Positions 23,943-33,399 of a stretch of 54,294 nt of DNA are shown here, one piece after another; positions within the stretch are counted from its first letter, which is position 1, and every line of letters begins with the position of its first letter. The notes under the pieces are model-generated. The model did no database searches and was not told the DNA's origin. It saw only the letters and a program-made list of their open reading frames with translations. This DNA comes from SIG607 sp036307305. GTDB lineage: Bacteria; Bacillota; Clostridia; Oscillospirales; Acutalibacteraceae. Location of the stretch: positions 1-54,294 of the forward strand of contig JAXJXV010000022.1 of assembly GCA_036307305.1 (NCBI GenBank), in the 5' to 3' direction. The position numbers and the translations under genes were made by a program.

Positions 23943-24701
23943 TTACAATAATTCAATTTTGCCTTGGTATTTTGAGAAGTGCTGTGCGTAGTTTTCTTCG
24001 CTAATGAGATAATCAACATCGCCAAGCTCACATTGCTTAAAGGGTGCACGGACACTGAATTTTGAACTATCGCATAAAAGCGCCTTTTTATCAGCGTTTT
24101 TAAGCATAGTTTCTCTGACAATAATTTCTTCTCTTGAGCAATCGGTAACCAAGCCGTCATCTGAGATGGCTTTTACAGAAAAAAACATAATATCTGCAAA
24201 TACATTTTCAAATGTTTTTTGTGCATCGCCACCGATCAGGCAGTTTCTGTTCTCAGCACTCAAAAATCCACCAGAGGATATAAGTTTAATTCCTGAATTT
24301 GAAAGTAGCATCATAATCTCTATATTATTTGTTACTACTGTAAGAGAATTTCGGTTTATAAGCTCATTGGCCAGATAAAACGCAGTTGAGGATTGATCAA
24401 GAAAAATAATATTACCATCTTTTATAAGAGCTGCTGCTTTTTTTGCGATTTCTCTTTTGGCAGCAATATTTTGACGGGTGCGATGGTTAAAGGTTACAAT
24501 ATTTGAATGGTTTGTCATAAGGGAAGCTCCGCCATAGTTTCTCTTAACAAGTCCCCGCTTCTCTAAAGCTTTCAAATCTCTGCGAATGCTTGATTCACTA
24601 GCAAACAAAGTATCGCAAAGTTGTTTGACTGAGACAAAACCATTGGTGGTTTTTAGTATGCTCATTATTTCTTGTTGACGTTCTTTATTAAACATTTTCA
24701 C
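23943..24701 (-). CDS. DeoR-family transcriptional regulator
   Basis: 252 aa. The N-terminal DeoR HTH (RQQEIMSILKTTNGFVSVKQLCDTLFASESSIRRDLKALEKRGLVKRNYGGA split by normal helices) is followed by a DeoR C-terminal sugar-phosphate-sensing domain with NIIFLDQSSTAFYLA, TVVTNNIEIM and LISSGG. Such regulators bind a phosphorylated sugar or polyol. Divergent from the glycerol-1-phosphate dehydrogenase/HAD pair, its likely targets. Confidence 0.93.
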   Translation of the reverse strand: MKMFNKERQQEIMSILKTTNGFVSVKQLCDTLFASESSIRRDLKALEKRGLVKRNYGGASLMTNHSNIVTFNHRTRQNIAAKREIAKKAAALIKDGNIIFLDQSSTAFYLANELINRNSLTVVTNNIEIMMLLSNSGIKLISSGGFLSAENRNCLIGGDAQKTFENVFADIMFFSVKAISDDGLVTDCSREEIIVRETMLKNADKKALLCDSSKFSVRAPFKQCELGDVDYLISEENYAQHFSKYQGKIELL

Positions 24702-24717
24702 CCTTCATTCTGACTGG

Positions 24718-24797
24718 TTTTGACCGATTTTTAAGTTTTTGACATATATTTTTCTTTCTTTGGTCATTTTTTGAATAATTATTGATTTATTTTGACA
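24718..24797. promoter_or_regulatory. DeoR operator candidates and promoter of the 24844 operon
   Basis: TTTTGAC-type motifs recur at 24718-24724, 24737-24743 and 24791-24797, the last forming the TTGACA -35 box (24792-24797) of the plus-strand promoter (TATATT at 24116+700, that is 24816-24821, 18-bp spacer). Repeated TTTGA-type words are typical DeoR-family sites. Confidence 0.55.
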
Positions 24798-24843
24798 GGT
24801 ACAGTATAACTTAAATATATTATTTTGTAAAGGAGAATTTATT

Positions 24844-26112
24844 TTGGATATAAATAAACTGCTCAGCGGTGTTAATTGCTCTTGCGGAAAAGTACACACT
24901 TGCGACATTAATTATGTGTATATTGAAAAGGGTGCAATTTCTTATTTAAAAGAGATTTGCGAAAAATGTAAAAACGTTTTAATAGTAGCCGATGAAAATA
25001 CTTTTAGTGCAGCAGGCGAGAAAACCGTTGCCGTTTTAATTGATAAGCAAATAAAAACGGTTATTTTTACAGGCAGAAACGTTTTAGTACCTGATGAGGA
25101 TGCTATCAATACTGTCACCGAAAATTTAAAAGATATTGATATGATTGTGGGTATTGGCTCGGGCGTAATTCAGGATTTATGCAAATATGTTTCTTTTGAA
25201 AGCAAAATCCCTTATATCATTGTAGCTACTGCTCCGTCTATGGACGGTTATGCGTCTGACGGTGCGGCTATGATTACAGGCGGTATGAAGGTTACATATA
25301 AAGCAGGTCTGCCGAGGGCTATTATCGCCGATACCGATGTTCTCTGCAACGCTCCTATTGATATGATAAAGGCGGGTTACGGCGATATAATAGGTAAATT
25401 TTCTGCTCTTAATGATTGGAAATTAAGCAAGTGTGTAAATGACGAGTATTTCTGTGATTATATCTATAATCTCACCATGGAGCAAATCGAAAGAACATTA
25501 AAGCTCGCAAGCGGCATTTTGGAAAGAAATGAAGAAAGCATAAAAACTCTTATGGAAGCCCTTGTAATTATTGGCATTTTAATGAGTTTTGCCGGTTCTT
25601 CAAGACCTGCTTCGGGAAGTGAACATCATTTGTCGCACTTCTTTGAAATAACGGGAATTATTGATAATACCGAATATTTCCCTCATGGAATAGATGTAGC
25701 ACATTCAACTGTTATTACCGCCGGAATAAGAGAAAAAATATTAGCAGATAAATTCCCCTCAAAGATATTTAGGGATACAAGAGAAATTTATGAAAGCAAA
25801 ATAAAATCCGTGTATAAACAGGTAGCAGACGGTTGTATAGAACTTCAGGATAAGGTTGGCAATTATGCTAACGACAGAATAAAGGTTTATCTGGAAAAAG
25901 AAACCGAGATAAAAAAAATTTTAGAAGAAATGCCTGCCAGTGAGGATATTTCTGATATGCTCAGCTTGGTTGGTCTTGATGTAAAAGAGTTTTATTCGCT
26001 CTACGGCAAGGAAAAGATAGAAAAAGCCATACTTTATGCAAAGGATTTAAAGGACAGGTATACTGTTCTTTGGATTAACTATGATTTTTACGGGAATGAA
26101 AAAAATGTATAA
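24844..26112 (+). CDS. sn-Glycerol-1-phosphate dehydrogenase (AraM/EgsA family)
   Basis: 422 aa with a TTG start preceded by AAAGGAG. Iron-containing dehydrogenase fold: Rossmann part with VLIVADENTF, MIVGIGSGVIQDLCKYVSF (GGGS-equivalent motif), the family signature APSMDGYASDGAAMI (about 136-150), and metal-ligand positions in ALNDWKL, SGSEHHLSHFFE and FPHGIDVAHSTV. In bacteria AraM-type enzymes reduce dihydroxyacetone phosphate to glycerol-1-phosphate. The DeoR and HAD neighbours suggest a polyol-phosphate pathway with unknown end product. Confidence 0.88.
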   Translation: MDINKLLSGVNCSCGKVHTCDINYVYIEKGAISYLKEICEKCKNVLIVADENTFSAAGEKTVAVLIDKQIKTVIFTGRNVLVPDEDAINTVTENLKDIDMIVGIGSGVIQDLCKYVSFESKIPYIIVATAPSMDGYASDGAAMITGGMKVTYKAGLPRAIIADTDVLCNAPIDMIKAGYGDIIGKFSALNDWKLSKCVNDEYFCDYIYNLTMEQIERTLKLASGILERNEESIKTLMEALVIIGILMSFAGSSRPASGSEHHLSHFFEITGIIDNTEYFPHGIDVAHSTVITAGIREKILADKFPSKIFRDTREIYESKIKSVYKQVADGCIELQDKVGNYANDRIKVYLEKETEIKKILEEMPASEDISDMLSLVGLDVKEFYSLYGKEKIEKAILYAKDLKDRYTVLWINYDFYGNEKNV

Positions 26113-26827
26113 GAATATAAAAGTTATTGCAATGGATCTTGACGGCACATTAACGCAGCATAAAACACCTTTAAGTGCCGAACACAGAGCAGTTCTCACA
26201 GAACTTTCAAAAAAATACACACTGCTTATGGTGGGTGCAGGTCAAGTTATGCGAATTTTCAATCAGTTAGAAAAGTTTCCCATTGATATTATCGGTAACT
26301 ACGGTATGCAATATGGAAAATATAACAGCGAAACAGGTGAGATAGATATTGTAAAAGATATCGTTGCCGGCTGTGATAAACAACTTGTAGCCGAAAAAAT
26401 AGAATCGCTGCGAAACAAATACGGATTCTTGGAGTATGCAGGAGAATCAGTTGAATATCATCCGTCGGGGTGTGTCACTTTTCCTATTCTCGGAACAAAA
26501 GCAAAACAAGAGGATAAATTATCCTTTGACCCTGATAGAAAAAAACGCAGAAAAATATATGATGATGTAGTAAACACATTCAGTGATTACTGTGTTTTTG
26601 TGGGCGGTTCTTCGTCATTTGATATGGCACCCAAACCTTATAATAAGTATTATGCCCTTGATTTGTATTGTAAAGAAAACGGTTTTACCCACGATGAAAT
26701 TGTATATATCGGCGATGATTACGGACTGGGCGGAAATGACGAATCGGTTTATAAGTCAGATTTTAATTACATTACCATAGATAACTACTTAGATTTTCCT
26801 GAAAAAGTTGCCGCATTGTTAAAATAG
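26105..26827 (+). CDS. HAD-superfamily phosphatase (HAD-IIB, phosphomannomutase/SPP-like)
   Basis: 240 aa from the ATG at 26105 (MYKNIKVIAMDLDGTL), about 10 nt from a GGGA site; the open frame extends to 26081. HAD motif I is DLDGT, motif II/III region includes VGAGQV and the Lys-containing PKPYNKYYAL, and motif IV is YIGDDYGLGGND. It overlaps the dehydrogenase stop by 8 nt, so the two are coupled. Probably dephosphorylates a sugar or polyol phosphate produced by the neighbour. Confidence 0.85.
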   Translation: MYKNIKVIAMDLDGTLTQHKTPLSAEHRAVLTELSKKYTLLMVGAGQVMRIFNQLEKFPIDIIGNYGMQYGKYNSETGEIDIVKDIVAGCDKQLVAEKIESLRNKYGFLEYAGESVEYHPSGCVTFPILGTKAKQEDKLSFDPDRKKRRKIYDDVVNTFSDYCVFVGGSSSFDMAPKPYNKYYALDLYCKENGFTHDEIVYIGDDYGLGGNDESVYKSDFNYITIDNYLDFPEKVAALLK

Positions 26828-26832
26828 GGTGT

Positions 26833-26872
26833 ATATCAAAAGCGAGGTGATTTTTCACCTCGCTTTTGATAT
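26833..26872 (+). terminator. Terminator palindrome, copy 3
   Basis: Perfect 18-bp arms ATATCAAAAGCGAGGTGA/TCACCTCGCTTTTGATAT around TTTT. Third relative of the palindromes at 22025 and 23687, again adjoining a spoVT leader copy. Confidence 0.85.
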
Positions 26873-26883
26873 GTATTTTTATT

Positions 26884-27060
26884 GGTGTTATTATACCTCA
26901 TTCATCGATTCTTCTAACAATTCCTGTTGCTTTCATATATAAATCTCCTTATCACGTTTGTAGGGGCGGCAACCTGCCGCCCGTGGGAGGCTGATAGCCT
27001 CCCCTACACAAAATTTTCAAATTGTGATGTTATTATTTGTGATAAAAGGGAATTTATACT
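26884..27060 (-). repeat. Degenerate spoVT leader copy D, split by a small inverted-repeat element
   Basis: Minus strand: AGTATAAATTCCC, arm GGGAATTT-side TTATCAC pairing with GTGATAA, ATG at 26936 encoding MKATGIVRRIDE then TGA. The element at 26959-27008 is inserted in the hairpin. The 27061-27160 stretch beyond shows nothing recognisable. Confidence 0.85.
26959..27008. mobile_element. 50-bp REP/MITE-like element
   Basis: Terminal inverted repeat TGTAGGGG/CCCCTACA enclosing two GC-rich hairpins, GGGCGGC-AACCT-GCCGCCC and GGGAGGC-TGATA-GCCTCCC. Much more GC-rich than its surroundings and absent from leader copies A, B and C at the same site, so it is an insertion. No coding capacity. Confidence 0.8.
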
Positions 27061-27162
27061 ACAAAAACATACTGTACTGTGTTTTATTTATCGGCTTATG
27101 CGGAAGGAATAGCAAATCCTACCCTCAAAATAGCCATAAAGACTTTTCTGCACCTAATCCCT

Positions 27163-27195
27163 GAAAAAATGTTCTTCTTTCGAAGATCATTTTTT
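27163..27195 (-). terminator. Terminator of the GH16 operon
   Basis: AAAAAATG-TTCTTC-TTTC-GAAGA-CATTTTTT stem just after the GH16 stop, with T runs on both strands. Confidence 0.8.
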
Positions 27196-27196
27196 C

Positions 27197-29125
27197 TTAA
27201 TATTCTGCGCCAATGGGGTTATTGGGATACATAATAACGGACGTACCCGTATTATCTATTTCTTTTCCTTCGCTGTATTCTCCGTCATACATTGCCCAGC
27301 CCTTTATAAGCTGACTGGTTTTTGCGCCCGTCTGATAAATATGCACGTAATCCAGTTGTTGCTCAAAATATCTTCCGTGAAGCTCAGGGTCATATTTATC
27401 GGAATCTCCATAGCCTGGTTGAGCCAGGCCGTTACCAATAATTAAGTACAGCATAGAGGTTATGCCTCCAGGAGACATGTTTTCATCAAACTGATAATCA
27501 CAGTAAACCTTTCCGTCAAAGGCAAATTTTATACACTCGTCATCCCAGTAAAGTGAATACATATGATAGTCGTCCGAAAACCCTTTATCACCGTACTTTG
27601 CAGCGTTGTAAATAAATTTCTTATTATTGGTGGAATTACCTGTATATCGTGAATCACCATCCATAGAAGAATGACCGCTTATGCCCGATGTCTTTCTACC
27701 GTCTGCGTCATGCTTACTCCACCATAAATGTATATTGGAAGAAAAGGTATCAGAACTTCCAAAGGTTTCACTTATATCAATTTCAACGTCAAGAGTGCGC
27801 TTCTGGTTACCAAAACGGTTACCGAACGCAGAGCCTATATTGTCGTTTCCGGAAGCGTTGGGCCAAAAGCAGCATGCGACAGGATACTGTGCAAATTTTG
27901 CATATATATCCAATACACCGTAACGCCAAACCATAGTATAGAAGGTAGTAGCTCTTGAGTAAATAACATCGTTTCCTATACACTGAATTCCTAAATTAAG
28001 CTTTCCGTCTGACTGATAAACCAAATTTTTAAGACCTGAACCACTATAATTAGAGTAACCATAGGTGCTATAGCTATAGCTAAGACCACCAAGCGAATTC
28101 TTTTCAGGCTCATCATTCAATTCATGGGTACTGTAAGGACTCCACATATCGTGGTTCAGTTTATTGCCGTCAAACTCATCGTACCAGTTAAGTGTATAAG
28201 TACCTTCCTCGTTTTTATCATACTTGCCGTTAACGGTATATCCGTCAGTCAAGGTGAGACGACTTTCTTTTTGTTCAGCTTCCTTTAAAAGACTTATAAA
28301 AGCTTGTGTACCTCTCCATGTAGCAAGTACGCTTCCGCCTTTTATAACAATTTTGGTTCCTATAACCTTAATGATAAAATTATCAGCCTCAACAGTTACC
28401 GATTTACTTGCCTGTCTGTCACAGTCGCCTATGAGTATTTCGTATTTCTGTTCTTCTTCAACATCGTCCAGCTTCTGCATAGTATAGTTAAATTCAGAAT
28501 AATAACTGATTATGTCATCTGCTCCCATACCAATCATCAGCGACGTCTTAAGAGGGAGAACTACCGAAAACGTACCAAGGTCTACGCCGTCAAGGTTACT
28601 GCTTGTAGTCATTGTTTCAGGGGCATAAATAAACTGATAATCGTTTCTCAGCAACGCCCAGGTTTCAAGACTCTGACAAAAGGTTTTTATAAACCAATCA
28701 GCCGCAAGTTTAATAGCATCATCCTCAGTAGCGTTTATACAAATTTTATCGTTTATTACAGCTACTATAAAATCAGAGGCGTTATTCGTACGGTTATCAA
28801 TAATTCTCTGTTTAGCAATAGCAGACTCTTCTCTGTTGGTATCGCCTACAAGAATTTCATAATTGTTATCATAATCCTCATAAGCAGTATCCTTAATCAT
28901 AGTCACGTTAACACCTAAATTATCTTTTATGGTATTACGAACAGTTTTACTTGAATCCTCAATAACGGGGATTTTTTGTTCTCCCGAGCGAACAACCTTA
29001 TAAACAAATTTACCGTCCTCATCTACATAAGAAGGAACTGACGCTGTTTTAGAACCAGCACAGGCTGCCAGAGACAAAACCATAGCAGCAGCTAATATGA
29101 AACTAAGTATTCTTTTAATATTCAT
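27197..29125 (-). CDS. Secreted GH16-family lipoprotein (beta-glucanase-like)
   Basis: 642 aa. Lipoprotein signal with lipobox LAAC (Cys about 22), so anchored on the outer face of the membrane. Residues ~35-300 hold two related ~130-residue modules, each with a NYEILVGD/KYEILIGD strand. Residues ~310-610 are the GH16 jellyroll: WYDEFDGNKLNHDMW, the catalytic EIDISE (E-x-D-x2-E), then HMYSLYWDDECIKFAFDG. Substrates of the family include laminarin, lichenan, agar and carrageenan. GGAGATAG precedes the ATG. Follows the 1406-aa surface protein by 17 nt, same operon. Confidence 0.92.
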   Translation of the reverse strand: MNIKRILSFILAAAMVLSLAACAGSKTASVPSYVDEDGKFVYKVVRSGEQKIPVIEDSSKTVRNTIKDNLGVNVTMIKDTAYEDYDNNYEILVGDTNREESAIAKQRIIDNRTNNASDFIVAVINDKICINATEDDAIKLAADWFIKTFCQSLETWALLRNDYQFIYAPETMTTSSNLDGVDLGTFSVVLPLKTSLMIGMGADDIISYYSEFNYTMQKLDDVEEEQKYEILIGDCDRQASKSVTVEADNFIIKVIGTKIVIKGGSVLATWRGTQAFISLLKEAEQKESRLTLTDGYTVNGKYDKNEEGTYTLNWYDEFDGNKLNHDMWSPYSTHELNDEPEKNSLGGLSYSYSTYGYSNYSGSGLKNLVYQSDGKLNLGIQCIGNDVIYSRATTFYTMVWRYGVLDIYAKFAQYPVACCFWPNASGNDNIGSAFGNRFGNQKRTLDVEIDISETFGSSDTFSSNIHLWWSKHDADGRKTSGISGHSSMDGDSRYTGNSTNNKKFIYNAAKYGDKGFSDDYHMYSLYWDDECIKFAFDGKVYCDYQFDENMSPGGITSMLYLIIGNGLAQPGYGDSDKYDPELHGRYFEQQLDYVHIYQTGAKTSQLIKGWAMYDGEYSEGKEIDNTGTSVIMYPNNPIGAEY

Positions 29126-29142
29126 TTTGGTCTATCTCCTTT

Positions 29143-32100
29143 CTAGGCCTTGTGTTTCTTCTTTTTTATAAGAAGTAAAATTATTAATGCGCTTAAAACA
29201 ACCGCTGTGCCACAAACAACAGCAATGATTATTATGTTGTTATCTGCTTTTTCATTGATACCACCGATTAACGAGTTGTCAATTATAGAATTAACGTCTA
29301 CTGCCGTATCCTGAGTATCTATAACATTACCGTCAGCGTCACGTCTTAATGGAACGTATTCAGTAAAACTTACGGGAGAAGAAACAGGAGTGTCGTTATC
29401 TACAACGGTAAATACGAAATCATCCATAAATACTTCTACATAACCCGGAGTCTGTACAATAAAGTACGGTTCCAGAGAATTAAAGGTATAAGAAACCTCT
29501 GTCCATTCACCTTCTTTAAGGTCCTTTATTGCTACTACTGGGTGATAATCGCCCATTACAGACCACGAATACCATGCACTTGAGTTAGAAGCTATTTTAA
29601 TGGCGCCGTCGGTGTGCAGATGTTCTCCAAGCTTTACCTTAAAGCTTACGGTATACCGCTGACCCTCTGCTATCTGATTAGCAAGTGTGAGTATTATTGC
29701 ATTACCTAAATAACGGTCCGAACATTTGCGGTGCAGACTGTATCTTCCGCTTGTAACGTTTTCTCTGCTGTTCCCTATAGCTAAGCTATCATAAATCTCA
29801 TAACCGAAGTCATAGAAGGAATAGGTATTTGAAAACGTTGAGCTTTCCTCAATATACTTACCTGTATCAAAGTTTTCTGTTACCTTAGAATCAATATAAC
29901 GAGCATATATTGTATATATTTTGTCAGTAAGCTTCATGTCCTCAGTCTTGATTTTTTCAAAAACGCCTACACTGTTTTTAGTATAATATCCTAAGAAATA
30001 TTTACCCTTAACCTGAGGACTCTCAGGTAATTTTGAAGCGAAGTTTTCTCCCTTATTTCCTATAATCACATCAGGAAGAACCTTACAACCGCCGTTATTA
30101 ACTGTTACAACAGTTTTTCCTTTTGGAATAGTAGTAACGGTTATATCGTCTATATAGAAATCCCATTTATCAGCGCCCTGCAAAACAAGATATAGCTTAT
30201 TGTATGTAGCGCCCTTTTCAGCCGCAGAAGTCAAATCCAGAACAAAGGATTCGCTTACCCATCTTCCCGCAGTTGACTGTGCCGCTACGTAAGTAATTGA
30301 AGTTTTAGCACTTACCTCTTTACCTGCCCAGAAGTTTTCATTAGACGCTCTGAACCAAATTTTAAGTGGGTCGCCCCAAAGAGGTCCTGCAGGTGCTTTA
30401 CTGATGTTATAATTAATTGTAACAACATACTGTCTATCAAAGTCAAGAGCAAAAATCTCGTCACCCTCGGCAATGGCCATATAGGAAGCACCCTTGTTGT
30501 AATCATCTACCGTTCGGTCAAAATGTACCGATTTGTTACCTGAATCAGCAACACCTGACTCAATTACCGCGCCACCGCCTATTGCGGGGTTACTGGTGTT
30601 GGGAGAAAAGTTATAATTTTCAAAGGAATAGGTAACGCTGTCAAGCGCAGTCCAACCCGCATAAATCGTGCCCTCGGTACCAGCCTCGAATTTTTTTAGA
30701 GTAAAAGGCGTTTTACACTGTTCATCGGTATACCAACCGTTAAACGTGTATCCAAAACGAGTAGGTGTAGGAAGCTTGATATCTTCCCCTACCTTTCCGC
30801 GTACTATATCAGACTCTGTACTTCCTGTATTAAGGAAAAGATAAGGTGCGGTTATTTCCTCTACTAATACGTTATCAAACAGTACCTGAACATAGGTATC
30901 AAGTTGCTTATTGTTACAGTAAACTCTCACAAACAAGCCTGTGGCAGTCTCTTTATCAGGAACTACGTTAAAGTAGGCAGTATAGGTTTTCCATTCCTTG
31001 TCACTTGCCTTTACTTCTACGGTTTTTGCAATATTTTCCTGTCGGTCTGACCATATATTATACGGACGCGCAATATTAAGTTTTAAACTGTAATCTGTCT
31101 TACAGTCATCGCCCGAACGGTAATTAAAAGTGACCTTATAGGTTTTACCCGCTTGAAACTCTGCTATTTTAAAGCAGTTTTCAGGCATACCGGCTCTTAC
31201 GTACATATATTCAGGCTGACCGCTTTCGGTTTTATCGGCAGGTGTATAGATATCCTTTCCGTTAAAGGTAAAGCGAAGAGCGAAGTCATCCGCTACACCT
31301 ATTCCTTTCTGATTAACAAACTCCATTTTATTGCCAAAGATATCGTAATTGGAGGTATCGTAGGGATAGTCGCCGTTAAAGGTTACGGCAACCTTTGACC
31401 ATTTTGCATAAGCATTTATATTTTCCTTACCTGCTACGGCTGCAGTAAGAGGTGTGGTAAACTCAGGGTCTGCATACCAACCTAAAAACTCTGCTCCGCC
31501 TGGGTGTACGGGTAAGGTTAAATCAAGCTTCTCACCGCGTAACATAACGGTAGCAGTCGGCTCACCAAGACCTGTATCCTTATAGAACACAATCTCACCC
31601 GGCTGAGCTACAGGCTCAATTTTAACGTCATCAATATAAAGGGTAACATCTGCATTCTGCTTCATATAACAAAGCAGATAAATGGTATTTCCAAGCTCGG
31701 TCTTGAATTCAGGCTTAAAGTTTACGGTATATTCGTGCCACTGTCCATCATCAGAAAGAGTCATATATTTGCCATCAAAACGTTTATGGTCAACGAAAAT
31801 ACTGCTCGTTCTTGCAGAAGCTATTGAGAAGCGTACCTGCGTATCTGCCTTTTCTACCTTATATTTAAAGGTCACCACGTAGTTTTCCTGATTTGTAAGG
31901 TTGTTGCCAAGCCATATCATTGAATCAGCCTGATTGTAACGGGCTGCAGCATCATAAGAAGATGGGTTATTCGCATAATCAGGCACCATCGAGCTATCCC
32001 AATTAAACTTTACAGCATACTTACTGTGTTCTCCCGCAGTAACCTCGCTCTGCTTTTCCATAGCATAGCCGAAATAGTATATATTACTTTTTCTTCCATC

Positions 32101-33363
32101 AGCAGATTTTTCCCAATAGTCCTTGTCGTAATTTTCAAAATCCTGATAAAGCGAGGGGATTCTGGCTTTCCAGTAAGAATACAAAGTTATATTTGAATAA
32201 CCGAATACCGTTTCATTGAATTCCTCAGTACAGGCGGTAGTAGTATACCAACCCATAAACCATTTTTCGTCAGGGTCGTTAATTAAATCAAAAGGTTCTT
32301 CACCTAAATCGATTTTCTCTCCGGGTATACCCTTAATTTCGGTCTGTATTCCGTTATGAGTATCGTTGAGAAGAATACTCACAGGCGCCTTCCATTTGGT
32401 ATATATCATCTGCTTTTCATCAGTAAAGCTTAAAGAGGTTATATCGCTTTCACGCTCAACGTCACTTGTAAATCCTGCAAACTCATATTCGCTTCTTTTC
32501 TCTACAGCGCTTGTTATTTCAGATAAATCAACAATATCCCCTGCCTTGCCGAGAAGATAATCCCTTTGGTTGTTATATTCATCGTTTATAACGATAATAG
32601 AAGAGGTACTAGCCAACTTCATTACAGTAACATCATCAATTTCGCATCTGAAATCAGGGCGTGAAGCTACATAAAAGCTCAAGGCTGTATCAGTTCCCGC
32701 ATTGAAAGCGCTTGGAGTAGTAAAATCAAGACTCAAGGTCTGCCATTCTTCTCCATAAGCCATCTGGTGAGAGCCGTAGCTGTCGGTTAGGGTGTAGGTA
32801 GATGAACCGCTTTCAGAGTTTACAATTTCCAGAATTACATTATCCATATGTGTAACGCGATTGCCTGCGTCTCCACCCGATTTTTTAGTACCATAACCAA
32901 GTTTTACAAAAGAGGAGCGAACCGTATCATCAAAATGACGGGGTGCGCTTATAACACGTATTTTCATAGTTAAGGTATAGGTGCACCCGGCTTCAAGACG
33001 GTAAACCTGCGCTACGTTATCAACCTTTTTATTTAAACGGTAAGCGCCTGCAGTAGCCCATGTTTCGTTATTCTCGGTTATTCTTTCCGCAACCCATACC
33101 TTATTGTTGCTTTCACCTTTAGCATTGTTAACGCTCGAGCCGAAACCGTAAAATCCGTATCCGTCATTATCGTAAGCTTCTTTATTTTCTAAGGCGGTAA
33201 CTGTAGTCTCGAAATCGAAAATTTCTGCGGTATCCTCAGTAACAGTTACCGCAGGAGCAACGGCACTTGAAAATACAGGAACATAAACAACGCCAATAAG
33301 CATAATAAGAGTGCAAAGCATTGCTGTTATTCTTTTTTTGAGTTTGCCGAAAAAGATACACAT
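29143..33363 (-). CDS. Large modular surface protein with carbohydrate-binding-like and InlB B-repeat domains
   Basis: 1406 aa. N-terminal signal peptide (hydrophobic stretch about 13-35), C-terminal membrane helix (about 1373-1398) and KKKKHKA tail; no LPxTG. Between them about five ~170-residue beta-sandwich modules (each with a 'FENY'/'FETT' start and a late 'YIDDV.V' strand, like CBM4/9-type modules) alternate with InlB/Flg_new repeats (for example GYTFNGWYTDEQC and EFLGWYADPEFTTP). Predicted to display glycan-binding modules at the cell surface. First gene of an operon with the GH16 lipoprotein, so it probably holds the same substrate. Confidence 0.88.
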   Translation of the reverse strand: MCIFFGKLKKRITAMLCTLIMLIGVVYVPVFSSAVAPAVTVTEDTAEIFDFETTVTALENKEAYDNDGYGFYGFGSSVNNAKGESNNKVWVAERITENNETWATAGAYRLNKKVDNVAQVYRLEAGCTYTLTMKIRVISAPRHFDDTVRSSFVKLGYGTKKSGGDAGNRVTHMDNVILEIVNSESGSSTYTLTDSYGSHQMAYGEEWQTLSLDFTTPSAFNAGTDTALSFYVASRPDFRCEIDDVTVMKLASTSSIIVINDEYNNQRDYLLGKAGDIVDLSEITSAVEKRSEYEFAGFTSDVERESDITSLSFTDEKQMIYTKWKAPVSILLNDTHNGIQTEIKGIPGEKIDLGEEPFDLINDPDEKWFMGWYTTTACTEEFNETVFGYSNITLYSYWKARIPSLYQDFENYDKDYWEKSADGRKSNIYYFGYAMEKQSEVTAGEHSKYAVKFNWDSSMVPDYANNPSSYDAAARYNQADSMIWLGNNLTNQENYVVTFKYKVEKADTQVRFSIASARTSSIFVDHKRFDGKYMTLSDDGQWHEYTVNFKPEFKTELGNTIYLLCYMKQNADVTLYIDDVKIEPVAQPGEIVFYKDTGLGEPTATVMLRGEKLDLTLPVHPGGAEFLGWYADPEFTTPLTAAVAGKENINAYAKWSKVAVTFNGDYPYDTSNYDIFGNKMEFVNQKGIGVADDFALRFTFNGKDIYTPADKTESGQPEYMYVRAGMPENCFKIAEFQAGKTYKVTFNYRSGDDCKTDYSLKLNIARPYNIWSDRQENIAKTVEVKASDKEWKTYTAYFNVVPDKETATGLFVRVYCNNKQLDTYVQVLFDNVLVEEITAPYLFLNTGSTESDIVRGKVGEDIKLPTPTRFGYTFNGWYTDEQCKTPFTLKKFEAGTEGTIYAGWTALDSVTYSFENYNFSPNTSNPAIGGGAVIESGVADSGNKSVHFDRTVDDYNKGASYMAIAEGDEIFALDFDRQYVVTINYNISKAPAGPLWGDPLKIWFRASNENFWAGKEVSAKTSITYVAAQSTAGRWVSESFVLDLTSAAEKGATYNKLYLVLQGADKWDFYIDDITVTTIPKGKTVVTVNNGGCKVLPDVIIGNKGENFASKLPESPQVKGKYFLGYYTKNSVGVFEKIKTEDMKLTDKIYTIYARYIDSKVTENFDTGKYIEESSTFSNTYSFYDFGYEIYDSLAIGNSRENVTSGRYSLHRKCSDRYLGNAIILTLANQIAEGQRYTVSFKVKLGEHLHTDGAIKIASNSSAWYSWSVMGDYHPVVAIKDLKEGEWTEVSYTFNSLEPYFIVQTPGYVEVFMDDFVFTVVDNDTPVSSPVSFTEYVPLRRDADGNVIDTQDTAVDVNSIIDNSLIGGINEKADNNIIIIAVVCGTAVVLSALIILLLIKKKKHKA

Positions 33364-33399
33364 AAAAATCTTCCTTCACTTTCTTTTAAGTTGACTTTC

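Noticed and set aside
27061..27160. Possible short gene remnant before the GH16 terminator
   Set aside because: A short minus-strand reading (MAILRVGFAIPSA) exists, but no family or start signal could be supported.
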